A stretch of DNA of 64,000 nt, taken from positions 6,634,001-6,698,000 of the forward strand of contig OY783214.1 in the NCBI GenBank assembly GCA_963678705.1. The letters run 5' to 3'. Position 1 is the first letter of the stretch. The number at the start of each line of letters is the position of its first letter. Positions 12,733-22,892 of the stretch are shown here, piece after piece. The DNA is from Panorpa germanica. Taxonomy: Eukaryota; Arthropoda; Insecta; Mecoptera; Panorpidae. Below the pieces are notes generated by a model. That model made no database searches. It was not told the DNA's origin and saw nothing but the letters and a program-made list of their open reading frames with translations. The position numbers and the translations under genes were made by a program.

Positions 12733-12930
12733 CAGAGCCGGATTATAATACTTTAAACCTATCTAGTAGCAAGGTAGATTTTTTTCTAACTTGTTCATTT
12801 GATCGACAATTGGTGTATTAAAAATACCATAACAGTTTTCCTTTTCTTAAAATAACCTACTGTGAAATTAGTTTACGTTAGACGCCCCTCTTACCTTGTA
12901 GTTTCTGAAATGCCCCTCGGAGCGGCCCTG
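12733..12930 (+). mobile_element. hAT-like MITE remnant
   Basis: The left end CAGAGCCGG and the inverted right end (CGGCCCTG, complement CAGGGCCG) resemble hAT termini. A second inverted match lies inside (AGCAAGGTAGA near the left; complement of the right reads ACAAGGTAAGA). The interior is AT-rich. The flanking octamers do not match, so the ends may be mutated or the assignment wrong. Confidence 0.4.
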
Positions 12931-13730
12931 CATATTAATAAGGCCTGACTGGACCATGTCAGAAATTAGTTACAAAATAAGACTCCAAGTATTGTACTCG
13001 TATTGACATAAGAACAAGTCAAAATAAATGTAATTTGGAAAACATCTTGAATGACATGTTTATATTTATCTATTAATCATTTTGAGTTATGTATTGACAT
13101 TTACGTCGGTATTGTAGAAATCTTCTAACAACCTTTTTAGCGCTGGTAGTAGTCTGAGATCTCGAGATCCGGAGATCTGACGACCGACCGACACTTCGAT
13201 CTAACGATTTAAATTCATCTGTTTAGTGTCACTCACAAGAACTATGTTTTTCTATAGATATATTTATTATTGCGTCAAAAAAGTACATAACACACAAATA
13301 ATACTGAACGTTAAAGAATATAAACATAAACATATAAAACATGAAACATAAAAGACATCATGCCATGCTGCCAGGCCGCCAGGCTGCATCAAACAAGAAA
13401 CGACTAAAAGATTCTTTTGACAAATTGCCAAGTCACATTTACCGCATTTATTATTGCGTTATGGACGGAGATTAATTATTTTCTGTAATGTACAGTCCAC
13501 CTAAATGATTTATAAAATATTAACAACAGTTACGCACCCTGGAGGGGTTACAACATCCTGGGAATCTGCTTAGAGTCTTTCATTAGTTCATTTAGCTTGC
13601 TAAATCCATTTTAATAAGGGTTGTAGATGGACGCATACGTGAGCGTCATGCTTTTTCTTCATCTTCTTTTTATTCTTAATTGGACCTGCATAAACACTAA
13701 TTTTTTCAAGTTGCTTTATAAATTTTGAGC
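12931..13730. other. AT-rich non-coding stretch
   Basis: No gene recognised. A GATC-rich palindromic patch lies at 13155-13180 (AGATCTCGAGATCCGGAGAT). A doubled GCCAGG(C) word occurs at 13370-13385. Confidence 0.55.
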
Positions 13731-14220
13731 TTTAAAAGAAATTAAATAAAAAGCTCAGCAACAACCGAGCTTTCGGCTATTCAACTCAATAGTTTATGAA
13801 CTTTAAAGAGAAACTAGTTATACAAAAGCTCAATAACCGAACTTTCAGTTGTATGACTCAATATCTTTGGACTTTAAAGAGAAACTAAATAAGAAGCACA
13901 ACAACCGAGCTTTCAGCTGTTTGAGTCAATATCTATTGACCTTTAAAGAGAAACTACATAAATAGCTCAACAACAACCGAGCTTTCAACTGTTTGACTCT
14001 ATAGATTTTGAACTTTAAAGATAAACTAAATTTAAAAAGCTCAACAACCGAGCTTTTAGTTGTATGACTCAATATCTTTGGAATTTAAAGGGAAACTAAA
14101 TAAAAAGCAAAACAGCAATCGAGCTTTCAGTTGTTTGACTCGATATCTATTAAACTTTAAAGGAAACTAAATAAAAAGCTTAATAACAACCGAACTTTCA
14201 GCAGTATGATTCAATAGCTT
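13731..14220 (+). repeat. Minisatellite, about 7 units of about 71 bp
   Basis: Seven degenerate units share the order CTTTAAAGAGAAACTA, AAAAGCTCAACAACAACCGA, GCTTTCAGTTGT, TGACTCAATATCT. The ACCGA/ATCGA landmark recurs near 13763, 13836, 13904, 13975, 14047, 14118 and 14188, giving spacings of 68-73 bp. AGCTC and GAGCT in most units are inverted repeats around an ACAACAACC loop, so each unit could fold as a short hairpin. Units differ by substitutions and small indels. There are no constant-repeat/variable-spacer boundaries. Confidence 0.9.
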
Positions 14221-15027
14221 CAAGGTCAACACATGTTAATCATTATTTCATATTATTCACGATAATTTTTCTTCTAATCCATTGAAGATTTATTCAGCAC
14301 TTCAATTACTCTTGCAATAAATCATTTTTCAAACAATGTGCTTTTTTTGTTGGCTGTCAAAAGGGTCGTTTGACGCTTGACGCTTGTAACAGATGTGTTT
14401 TGTTTTAATTACATTATATTCATTAAAAATGATCAACAGTAATGTTTCAAAAAAGCTTATCCTTCTCTCGGCTTTACCTTATCCTTAATATAATATATAT
14501 TAACGGGTGTTCCCGTTTTTAGTGTTGATTATATAAAATATAACGAAGAGCATCAACTCAACGGCTCAACCCAAAGGCCCAATGGCGGCTCATTGAGCTC
14601 AATGCGCCCTCTGGGCACAAACGCCTTGAAAAACTGTATGATTTATGAGTAAATTTATATGACAGGTCCATTAATCACGTTTCCATTCAATAAGCCATTT
14701 AACAGTCAAGTATATAAATGAAATATATTTGTTTTATTAATATAGAGTCCATACTTTAAGTATATAGCTATATTATTATGTAGAACACAGTGGTGCCTAG
14801 TTTTAGGAGCACAAGACAACTTCAATAATATTTTAACTATAAATTTAAGCAGTTTTTCTTTTCATACTTGTATTTTCTTATTATTCTGTTCGCGATAATA
14901 CAAGTATATTTAATAATTATTTATTTATAACACCCATCTATTATTATTTTCTAATTTTCTACCCATTCTGTGGTGGTAGCACTTGTAACTCTTACTTAGG
15001 TTGCTGATATTGAAATCAGAATTAATA
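14221..15027. other. AT-rich non-coding stretch
   Basis: No gene recognised. A GC-richer patch at 14565-14630 has AATGGCGGCTCATTGAGCTC with small palindromes. Confidence 0.55.
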
Positions 15028-15038
15028 GCTTACTGTAT

Positions 15039-15257
15039 TATTATATATTATTATTTTTACCATTTGGCACCACATTCTTATGCCTTAACTTATTTATTTA
15101 CATATCATTGTGCTTAATTCAATTTTGATCCTTATTAAATCTAAACATTCTCACTCCTTCCAAACGAAAAAAGAAATTAAAAAATAATTCTATAAAAATA
15201 AGAACAAAACTGCTACTACTTCGCTCCTCTTGCTACTCTCCCTCCTATTTTTACTCT
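15039..15257 (-). mobile_element. LINE-61 family, short 3'-end copy with TSD
   Basis: The reverse complement aligns along its whole length with the 3' end of the LINE at 61152-61876: a shared purine-rich tract, CGTTTGGAAGGAGTGAGAAT, TTTAATAAGGATCAAAATTG, a GTGCCAAATGG block and an AT-rich ATAATA tail in place of poly-A. GCTTACTGTAT at 15028-15038 and 15258-15268 flanks it as an 11-bp TSD. It is 219 bp long, severely 5'-truncated and wholly within the 3' UTR, so nothing is encoded. Confidence 0.88.
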
Positions 15258-15268
15258 GCTTACTGTAT

Positions 15269-15681
15269 ATCAACATTTTTTTAATATCAATTCATGTGGA
15301 AGACGTAGAAAATGAAGTGAAAACTCTAATTATCGTTGGATAATCTTGAATGTAGTGAAGCTATGGGAAGAAATAAATTTATGCTCAAGTTATGAACAGT
15401 ATAGAAGCATTGAAACAATAATATTTCTTAATAATGATATCTAAACAAAAAAAGCCGCCACTGGTTAGCATATACATATGTTTATACAGGCAAACGTATG
15501 TAATAAATATTCTTGATGAATTATTTGACGTCTGAGCATTATAAAAATCTAATGAAACATGCAATAGTACTATTGATTTATTACTAGCCGTGCTACTTTC
15601 TACCGCAACTCATAATTTACATAAAATAAAATTAAAAAATAAAAATATAATAACTAAGCATTTGCTTGAACTTTATAAAGA
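15269..15681. other. AT-rich non-coding stretch
   Basis: No gene. GCCGCCACTGG at about 15463 resembles the right terminus of the hAT-like family at 20641, but no partner end was found. Confidence 0.5.
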
Positions 15682-15735
15682 ATGGGCATGGGCATGGGCA
15701 TGGGCATGGGCTTGAGCATGGGCTTGAGCTTGGGC
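15682..15735 (+). repeat. (GGGCAT)n hexanucleotide array
   Basis: About nine hexamers, pure GGGCAT at first, then GGGCTTGAGC variants. Confidence 0.9.
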
Positions 15736-16169
15736 CATAGAGAAATAAAACATGCTGGGTTGTTACGTGGAGTTGAGTTATTACTCTACACTTCCAGTTA
15801 TTGTGTTTTCCTCTCAATTACAACGTTGTGTTGTTGTTGCTGATGCTGATGCTGATGCTGATGTTGCTAGTATTGCAGTTTGCCACAAGTATTACAATTT
15901 GCGAGGTTTCGCAACCTGTACTCAGATCTGGAATCTTGTCCCTGTGGCTGTTTTACTGACACTTCTATCCAGTGGCGTTCATAAAACGTATTCTCCTATG
16001 AAAAAAGCGAGCTATTAATTGAATAAACCAGTAAGTACTTAAAGTTCTATCAGTTCTGCTCTTGTATTTAAACGTAGAAGAGATATTGTTATCACACCAT
16101 TGATAATTTGATATTATAACAGATAATGTACCGAGTCGAAATTTTAGACCTATCCTGATTCTAAAATGG
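15736..16169. repeat. Non-coding stretch with (GCTGAT)n array
   Basis: (GCTGAT)n occupies 15838-15867 with degenerate flanks. CAGTGGCGTTC at 15972 looks like a hAT-type left end without an identifiable right partner. The forward frame through the array gives an Asp-Ala run and is not a credible gene. Confidence 0.6.
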
Positions 16170-16288
16170 ATCGTTGCTCCTCTTTTCATCCTGAAAACAG
16201 TAAAGTAAACCTCGTCTCATCCTAAACGCGATTATATGACCCTCGCTTGATCCTAAATGTAACCATGATTCTCGTCTTATTTTAATAC
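16170..16288 (+). repeat. Degenerate tandem repeat, about 30-bp unit
   Basis: Three to four loose units share a CTCGTCT(C/T)ATCCTAAA-like core (around 16170, 16211, 16242, 16272). They are well diverged, so it is an old array. Confidence 0.4.
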
Positions 16289-16395
16289 TGTGCCACATGG
16301 CCGATAACATTTATGACTACTGTGTCTCTGGGTTCGATCTACTCAAATGCGCTATATTTTTTTAGTTTGGTTGTTCCAAGTTTAATTGTTTAAAA
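16289..16395 (+). mobile_element. SINE-1 fragment
   Basis: GGGTTCGATCT (16330-16340) preserves the B box. The preceding CTACTGTGTCTCT and the following TTTAGTTTGGTTGTT match the complete copy at 22988. The A-box region (CCACATGGCCGATAACAT) is diverged. No TSD was found. Confidence 0.5.
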
Positions 16396-16799
16396 GTTTA
16401 ATAAATATATAAATGACAGGGGATTCAAATCAGAATCCAAAACGGGTTAAGGTTCGTTCATTTATAGCTCTTCCCAGTGGTTAAGGATCACTTCTTTCAT
16501 CAACAACGTTTGCTTGTTGTCAGACTTGTCTAAAATTTTTTAGACACGGTTATTTAAAAAATGTATACAATCTTTATATAAATTACATGCAATTAGTGTT
16601 GAAAAGCAATTTTTGTTGCTACCCATTATTTATATTTATGAAATGTAGCTCTGCCCTATGCCACTGAGTATTATAATACAGTAGAAGATCTTCAGACATC
16701 ACGTCTAAGTACCCAACACATGTCATATACTTCCCCCTCCCCCACCGATCTTCACGAAGGGGAAAACAACATTACATTTCACTTGCGTTTTGCAAATGT
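16396..16799. other. Non-coding stretch
   Basis: Nothing identified. Confidence 0.5.
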
Positions 16800-17404
16800 C
16801 TTCTTGACTTTGCTTCCACTTGTTAACGCGGCTGAAATGTTCATTCTCTCGCGATCATAGATCTTACAAGGCGGGAATGGCGGGACCCTAATCAAGATTT
16901 TTTACACTACGGGGAGCTCTCCATTCTCTCTACTCTTGCGTTAGTTTATAACCCACTCGCAAGAACCCGATGAATAAATAAAGCTATCTCGAGAGCCATT
17001 TATCATAGCCGTATCAGAAACGTCGTCATAAATTTAACCCGCGAGTCGATAAGAGGCGTGTATAAAGTAAAATGACGGCGTATGCCGTGAAGCTGCTGGG
17101 ACGTAATAGCTTAACCCTTATAACAAGCTGCTCGCGGGCGCCCAACGCCCGACGCCCCCCACCAACCTCCTCGTCCGTACAGACCAAAGGCCAAAGGCCA
17201 AAAGGTGCTTTGTTCTCAATGGAGTGTGTTATGGGAAATAGATCACTCTTATCTTTATCTGTATTACCCTATTGCTACAAGTGGAGTAGCATACGAATTA
17301 TTGTGCACTGCGATACGATATATTCGTATAGGAAACATATGGGGAGGAAGGGGCAGGGGCAGGGGCAGTGGTTGAGAGAGAAGAGAGTTAGTTGCCCTTA
17401 TTGA
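16800..17404. other. GC-richer block, possible regulatory or first-exon region
   Basis: This is the longest clearly GC-richer, CpG-containing block in the window. A 110-codon forward frame starts at 17072 in a reasonable initiation context (AAAATGA) and ends with a Gly/Gln-rich run encoded by a (GGGGCA)n microsatellite at 17342-17370. I recognise no domain and no splice sites that would fix a gene model. It could be a CpG-containing promoter or first exon, or an unrecognised repeat. Confidence 0.25.
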
Positions 17405-17928
17405 TTTATTTTACTAAACTGTACTTATCTTAAGCTAGATTTAATCATAATGTGTTATTTGATAGCCCATAAATGATTTATTTACTATTGCACTAATGAC
17501 AGTTAAGTGCTACAGCGTAACGTATAGCTAGTGGTGTAATTAAGGTCCGATAAATTCTGTAGATCAGGGGTGAGTGACAATATCATCGCTCCTAAATTTT
17601 ACTTGAAGGAAATTTATTTAGAAACAACTGCTTCTAACAAAGTTAAAAGCAATAAAATAATATGTTACATATTATACAAGTTCAAAGGAAAATAATTTAA
17701 TTAGAATTATTTCAAGAAAATTTGGGATAGCGGCGCAGAAAACCTTTTTGAACTTTATCTCGTTTAACAACGTAAGCTTAATAAATTGCCTAGATTAAAA
17801 TACGTCATGAAATTCCGTTCGGTATAGGAGAGTCTGTACGAAATCCAGCTACAAAACTTGTCGCACTTATATCTCGTGAACTATGATTGATATACATACG
17901 AACGATTTAAATATTGTTGGTTATAACT
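17405..17928. other. AT-rich non-coding stretch
   Basis: No gene. CAGGGGTGAGTGACAA at 17567 resembles a hAT-type end but has no partner. Confidence 0.5.
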
Positions 17929-17937
17929 AACTCTGTA

Positions 17938-18263
17938 GTGGCAGCCTTAGCCATTGCGAGGCCCCGGGCGGCAGAAATTTGCGAGGCCCCGGGACGACAG
18001 ATCTTTGCGATGCATGTTCTTTGTATAATTTATGTAAATTGTAAGTAAGTATTTTTGATGATAATTGACGAGAAATAAAATTTTATACTGGAAGATTTAT
18101 AAAAGTTAACAAACACAAAGACGACAAATATTAATCATGATAAACTAAGGCACATGAATGACTTAAAAGATATACGCAGTGATTCGAGTGGGATTTCAAA
18201 AGAGCGAGGCGCGAGATTCAAATATACATATATAGTAATTAATTTTTCTACTTCGGTTGTTGC
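17938..18263 (-). mobile_element. hAT-like family H1, copy 1 (one end lost)
   Basis: In reverse orientation it aligns with 56430-56800: TATAGTAATNAATTTTT, the GCGCGAGATTCAAATA word, a segment with AAAGACGACAAATATTAATC, then GAGGCCCCGGGCGGCAGAA at the 17.96 kb end. That end starts TAGTGGCAGCC, a mutated CAGTGGCGGCC. The opposite terminus is missing. AACTCTGTA occurs at 17929-17937 and 18264-18272, directly beside both boundaries, and could be a TSD or a deletion junction. Confidence 0.7.
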
Positions 18264-18272
18264 AACTCTGTA

Positions 18273-19180
18273 TATAGAGTTTAAGAGAGCAGCCATGAGG
18301 AAGAAGGGGTAGTTCCTCTTTCTTATTTTCGGATACCTATACACAATGAGCAAACTGTATCTTAAACGTTAGCTGCTCTGTCTCTATTGGTACCCTAAAA
18401 AAAGGTTTCCCATAAATAACTTGGTGGTTTAGAAGAGTTGACAGTTTAAAAGCAAAGATCATCTCCAAACAATATTGGATGATTTGTTCTAAATCAATCA
18501 ACAAAACTTAGATTATCTTTCCTTTCTTTTCGTAAAATTTGCGCATTGTGAAACCTTACTCTGTCTCTTGTTTCACCCGAGAATATTTAGTGCGGCGGAT
18601 GTTGGTGGATGGTGGTTCACCCCTTCATCCACCCCAAGCCCCCAGCTCAAGCCATATATAATAAATCGCTGTAGGTGGTGACCTCGTGTTCCGTAGATTT
18701 CAGAACATCCCCAAACCTCATTTAAATCTGTTTTGTGAACTGCAATTTCCTGTGATATTATCACTGTTTTCTGCTTCATGTCGCCGTCCTCCGTCGTCCG
18801 TCGTTCGTCGTTCGTCGACTCTCAACGACCTTTTATTCTGTTATTGTCTGTTTTATTTTATCACGCTAATGGTGTCCACATGACCGCACTGAGCACTGAA
18901 CACTGCACACGGAGTACAGGACAACGTATCCACATCGTACACGGGCTCACGAGATGCCATTTACACCATTCTACTTGATAAATGCTCACAATTAATTGCT
19001 TTTAGTTTTAATCTACATGTCCAAGCCGACAACCGCTGTGCTTTTGTCAACACTTAATTATAATTACTATTGTACATTTCTTTTAACTGTTATAATTAAG
19101 TTAAGATATATCTTTAAGATATTCGTGTCTATTAAAATTAATTTAACTTTCCAATTCTCTATGAATATCAGTACGACAAT
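18273..19180. other. Non-coding stretch
   Basis: No gene recognised. A run of CGTC/CGTT words at 18782-18820 is a degenerate simple repeat. Confidence 0.5.
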
Positions 19181-19189
19181 TACAATGAC

Positions 19190-19511
19190 CATGCGTAATT
19201 GTGGTGAAGGGGTAGCAGATCCAGAACATTTGATCTTCCAAGGTACAGAAACGGAGGTCTGCAGAAATAATTTGTACAGAGTTTTGGTAGAAAATGGAGT
19301 GGTGTTGCCTACGAGTATGCAGGAACTACTGAGATATCCGAGGTGGCTAGTGTGCTTAATGATAGGCAGGATATGGAATATAGCGGATTTAAAAGTATAG
19401 GTGTAATAATAAATGAAATGTAAATATGTAAAATGTAAATGAAAGGAATTAACAAAGGCGAAGAACAGAACGTGGTCCTAGGAAGCCCGTAAATTATTAA
19501 TAAAAAAAAAC
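19190..19511 (+). mobile_element. R1-like non-LTR retrotransposon 3' end
   Basis: The forward frame ending at 19400 encodes the C-terminal tail of a non-LTR reverse transcriptase polyprotein. It has a zinc-finger-like CG.G...DPEHLIFQ motif (second Cys replaced by Gly), followed by a spaced Leu/Arg-rich helix of the type found after the RT domain in R1/jockey-group elements. A roughly 100-bp 3' UTR and a short poly-A at 19502-19510 follow. TACAATGAC (19181-19189) and TACATTGAC (19512-19520) are a candidate 9-bp TSD with one mismatch, placing the 5' truncation exactly where homology starts. RT and endonuclease domains are absent, so it is a dead copy. Confidence 0.65.
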
Positions 19512-19520
19512 TACATTGAC

Positions 19521-20632
19521 AACTGATATTTTCTGCTTGAATCCATCTTTTATTTTGGAAATTTTCTTTACCGTAGCACACTTATGGGCTTGTAATCTAC
19601 AAAATATTATTAAGTCAGTTATCAACACAAGTCAACACAAATTTCAACGACTTATCTCTTCACTATTCAAAATTAAACGACTTCCCCCATTACTGCGCAA
19701 TAAAACTTCTACGGAGCAAAATTTAGGTCATTACATTATGATTTATAGTTTCCCTTGATGCTGGTATGGTATTGTTTCAGTCATGTCTTAACATAAACAA
19801 CTCTGGAATGCACATTGGTCTGCTTTGTACGTAACCTGAACCTTGGAAAGGGTACGTTCCTTTTGCACCTGGTCCAAAGAACTGTAGACGACATATTCGT
19901 GATATAATCATTCATCTTGCTTTGTATACAGTTCTTATATTTGTTAATAAATACTATTGTACCAATATTCTGTTCGGCTTATGATTTGTAATTAGTAAAT
20001 CCTAATTATTCGTGATAATAGATCTTTAGATGTCTAAAAATATTGGATATTAGATGATCTAGAATCTGGATAAGGAATATTGGATATTAGCATCTAGTTA
20101 ATAAAACACTTTGGTCAGTCCGCCACTGGATAAATGGATAATTGTTCCACCCACAGAGACACACACACATACAATCATCTTCGTGTGTTCCATTGTGATG
20201 TTAACAATTAACCACATCTCATGTTCACGTCACTCAATTGAACGGGATCTTCTACACAGGATTATCTGAGAATTTAGAACCCGAATCCAGAATCTGAACC
20301 AGGATTAGAACCGTAACGGAGCGAAACGTCGTATCTTGTCGACGTTTGTCGCAACCCAAAACATTTGACCAGATAATTAATATCTACACTAGTAAATAGA
20401 CAGCTCAGCATTTTGTCGCATTGAACAGATAGCTTGTTAGTTGCCTTGCTACTTGCCAGGATGTCAGAACCCATCAAATGACTTGGAGGATATTTGAGGA
20501 AAATCACGCACACAGATATATAGTGTGTTCATTCGGAAAAAGTGTATTTATAGTTAATATTTTATGGAATATGTTTTCCACGTCACTAACTTAAATGTAC
20601 AAGATTAAAATTTTACGTAACTGTCTTAAACC
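19521..20632. other. AT-rich non-coding stretch
   Basis: No gene. A direct repeat AATATTGGATATTAG occurs twice at 20040-20095. CCGCCACTGG at 20120 resembles an H1-family end. Confidence 0.5.
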
Positions 20633-20640
20633 GCCTCTGA

Positions 20641-20929
20641 CTTAAGGGCGGCCTTAGGGGGTGGCAAGCACGGCACCCCCCGGGGCCTCACAAACTCGTG
20701 GAACAACCCAACTAGAAAAATTCATTACTATATTTGTATTTGAATCTCGCGCCTGAGGCTTAGAAACCCCATTTGTATCACTGCGTATATCTTTTAAGAC
20801 ACTCATTAACCTTAGTTTTTCATCATTAATATTTGTCGTCTTTGTGCTTGTTAAATTTTATAAATCTTCCAATATAAAAGATCCAAAGATCTTCCGCCCA
20901 GGGTCTCGCAATGTCTAATGCCGCCACTG
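20641..20929 (+). mobile_element. hAT-like family H1, copy 2 with 8-bp TSD
   Basis: Termini GGGCGGCCTTAGG and GCCGCCACTG are inverted repeats. The flanking octamer GCCTCTGA (20633-20640 and 20930-20937, extending to a shared ninth base) fits the 8-bp TSD of hAT transposition. The interior matches copy 3 (GGTGGCAAGC, GGGGCCTC, AATTCATTACTATAT, GAATCTCGCGCCT) but is shorter. It is non-coding, so movement would have needed a transposase from elsewhere. Confidence 0.82.
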
Positions 20930-20940
20930 GCCTCTGACAT

Positions 20941-22888
20941 AATGTATTTTAGCATAACATTGTGATCGTCTACAAAATTAAGTAAATCTTTCTAATATAA
21001 CTATTTTACCTTTATCTGTATTTAACTGGCCAAGTTGCCTTCTCATCACATTCTATCTTTTTTCTTCCATTGTCTTTTCTCCTCTCGCAGCGTTATTGTA
21101 GTTCGTCTACCTTCCATTCTCAATTCTTTCCAGTATTTTCTTACGTTTATCTTTCGTCTAGTCTTCTTCAACACCTTCCAATATATTTGTTTATTATTAT
21201 TTTGAGTCTCAATCAAAATATAGCCCAAGTGAGTAAGTTCTCGTCGGAATGAGGAAAGATATACTATCGATATTCTTTTTCTTATTACCGCTTGCTAGGG
21301 ATGATACATCGGCCTGCTTGGAGCGATAGCGCTTACCTGTGCCCATATTGTATTTTCAATCAATTTCGATGATTCTTTTTCATAATTTTCTATATCCTTT
21401 TGGCAATATAAACTTAACGCACCAGGAAGTTTTCTCATTGTTCGTCCGGGCACTATTTTGGTAATTAGAGATGGAAATAGATATTTGGTACACAGTAGTG
21501 GTGATATAACTTAAGCTAATAGAGCAGTCCCGTTCACATTGCACCAGTATATTATATGTTGTAATAAAGTTTAAAGCAAATAATTATTTTCCAGTTTAAC
21601 GCACTATACTTTGACTTGTATGAACACGTACAGCATACAGCATACAGCCTACAGTGTATACAACCATCGTACACACCAATCAAGAGTTAATCTGACATTT
21701 AAGATTGAAGCGCACAGCTGCCGAGTGTCATGATACTGATAACATATTGGTGTTTTGGAATTAATCCCCAAGTCGTAAGAAAGCTGTATTCGTGATGTTA
21801 ATGTTCTTACCACTTTTAAATCTTTACTGACTATATATGTATCTTCTTCTATCTTATATTAATAACGTTTATAAGAAAGAGATAAAAGATATTCAGTACC
21901 TACTGCTGATTCAGTATTCAGCTGTCATCTTATCAAGATGTATTCATGGATATTCTCTAAAACTAAAATGTTATTATACTACTATGCCATTGAACAAATA
22001 TGTAAAATTTTTCTTGTTGCCATAATTAAATATGATTAAACTTCAGTGAGCTATGAAACTGGCTAGAAAGCAATATGTACAGAACCGCAATGGGCTGTTG
22101 TTTTTCTGTAAAACTTGTTTTTTTGTCCTCACCCTGAAAATCAATGTAAAATATATTCTACTTCTCGACAATTAATCGATTGTGATTTTTACATTTATTT
22201 TCAGAATCTACCAATTAAACTATATAAGTTATAACACCGCTAAAGCAGTTACAGAATCTTTGAAACGTCTGTTTTTCTTTAGCACGCAAGTCGCGGGTTC
22301 AACAGACAGGGAGATACATGAGCTCGACTTACACGCCGCGCTAAGCGAAGATCTATGATGTCTTACCGCGCTGCCACACGGCCACAGCGCTCCTTTTCTA
22401 ATCTATAAACTTGTCAGCCTGAATGATATGCTTGGCAGTACCTGCCTACTTCATTTTTCATGTTTAATTGAATTGACGTGTAGTTTATTGTATGTTATTA
22501 TTTATACTTAAATGTATAAAAGACTAAAATGATTATTACAGAATGATAAAGTTATAAATGAAGTTATTATATAGTCTCACTAGTAAATGAATAACAATAA
22601 GAACATATTTTTAGAGGCTGTTTGTGGCCAGTTTTATAATTGTTTAGATAATTTGTGTTACACCTTTGCCATTGTTCTTTAAATGTTATTTTACTATATT
22701 TATGTTTATTTCATATTGTATTTATCACTTCCATTGTGTTGGATTTACAATGCAAACGAAATATAAATTTATCTTTTTTAAGGAATAAAATTAAGGGGAT
22801 TATCTCCGGTGCTTTTTAATAAAAATTATGTCTTCCTACTCCGAGATTTTCTTTTAACAAAATTATTTTTTGTTAATTTATTAATTTC
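20941..22888. other. Mostly AT-rich non-coding stretch
   Basis: No gene recognised. GCGGGTTCAAC at 22294 is B-box-like, and reverse-strand GTGGCAGCGCGGTAAGAC (about 22361-22378) is A-box-like, but they lie on opposite strands, so no tRNA or SINE is called. ACAGCATACAGCATACAGCC is a small direct repeat at 21629-21650. Confidence 0.5.
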
Positions 22889-22892
22889 TTAA

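Noticed and set aside
13731-14220. CRISPR-like array
   Set aside because: The repeats are tandem with no separate spacers, all parts of the unit drift equally, and the window is eukaryotic.
15632-16018. Frames giving Pro-Cys repeats (reverse) and Asp-Ala repeats (forward)
   Set aside because: They are translations of the hexanucleotide microsatellites.
22240-22400. tRNA-like SINE
   Set aside because: The A-box-like and B-box-like words lie on opposite strands, so they cannot form one promoter.
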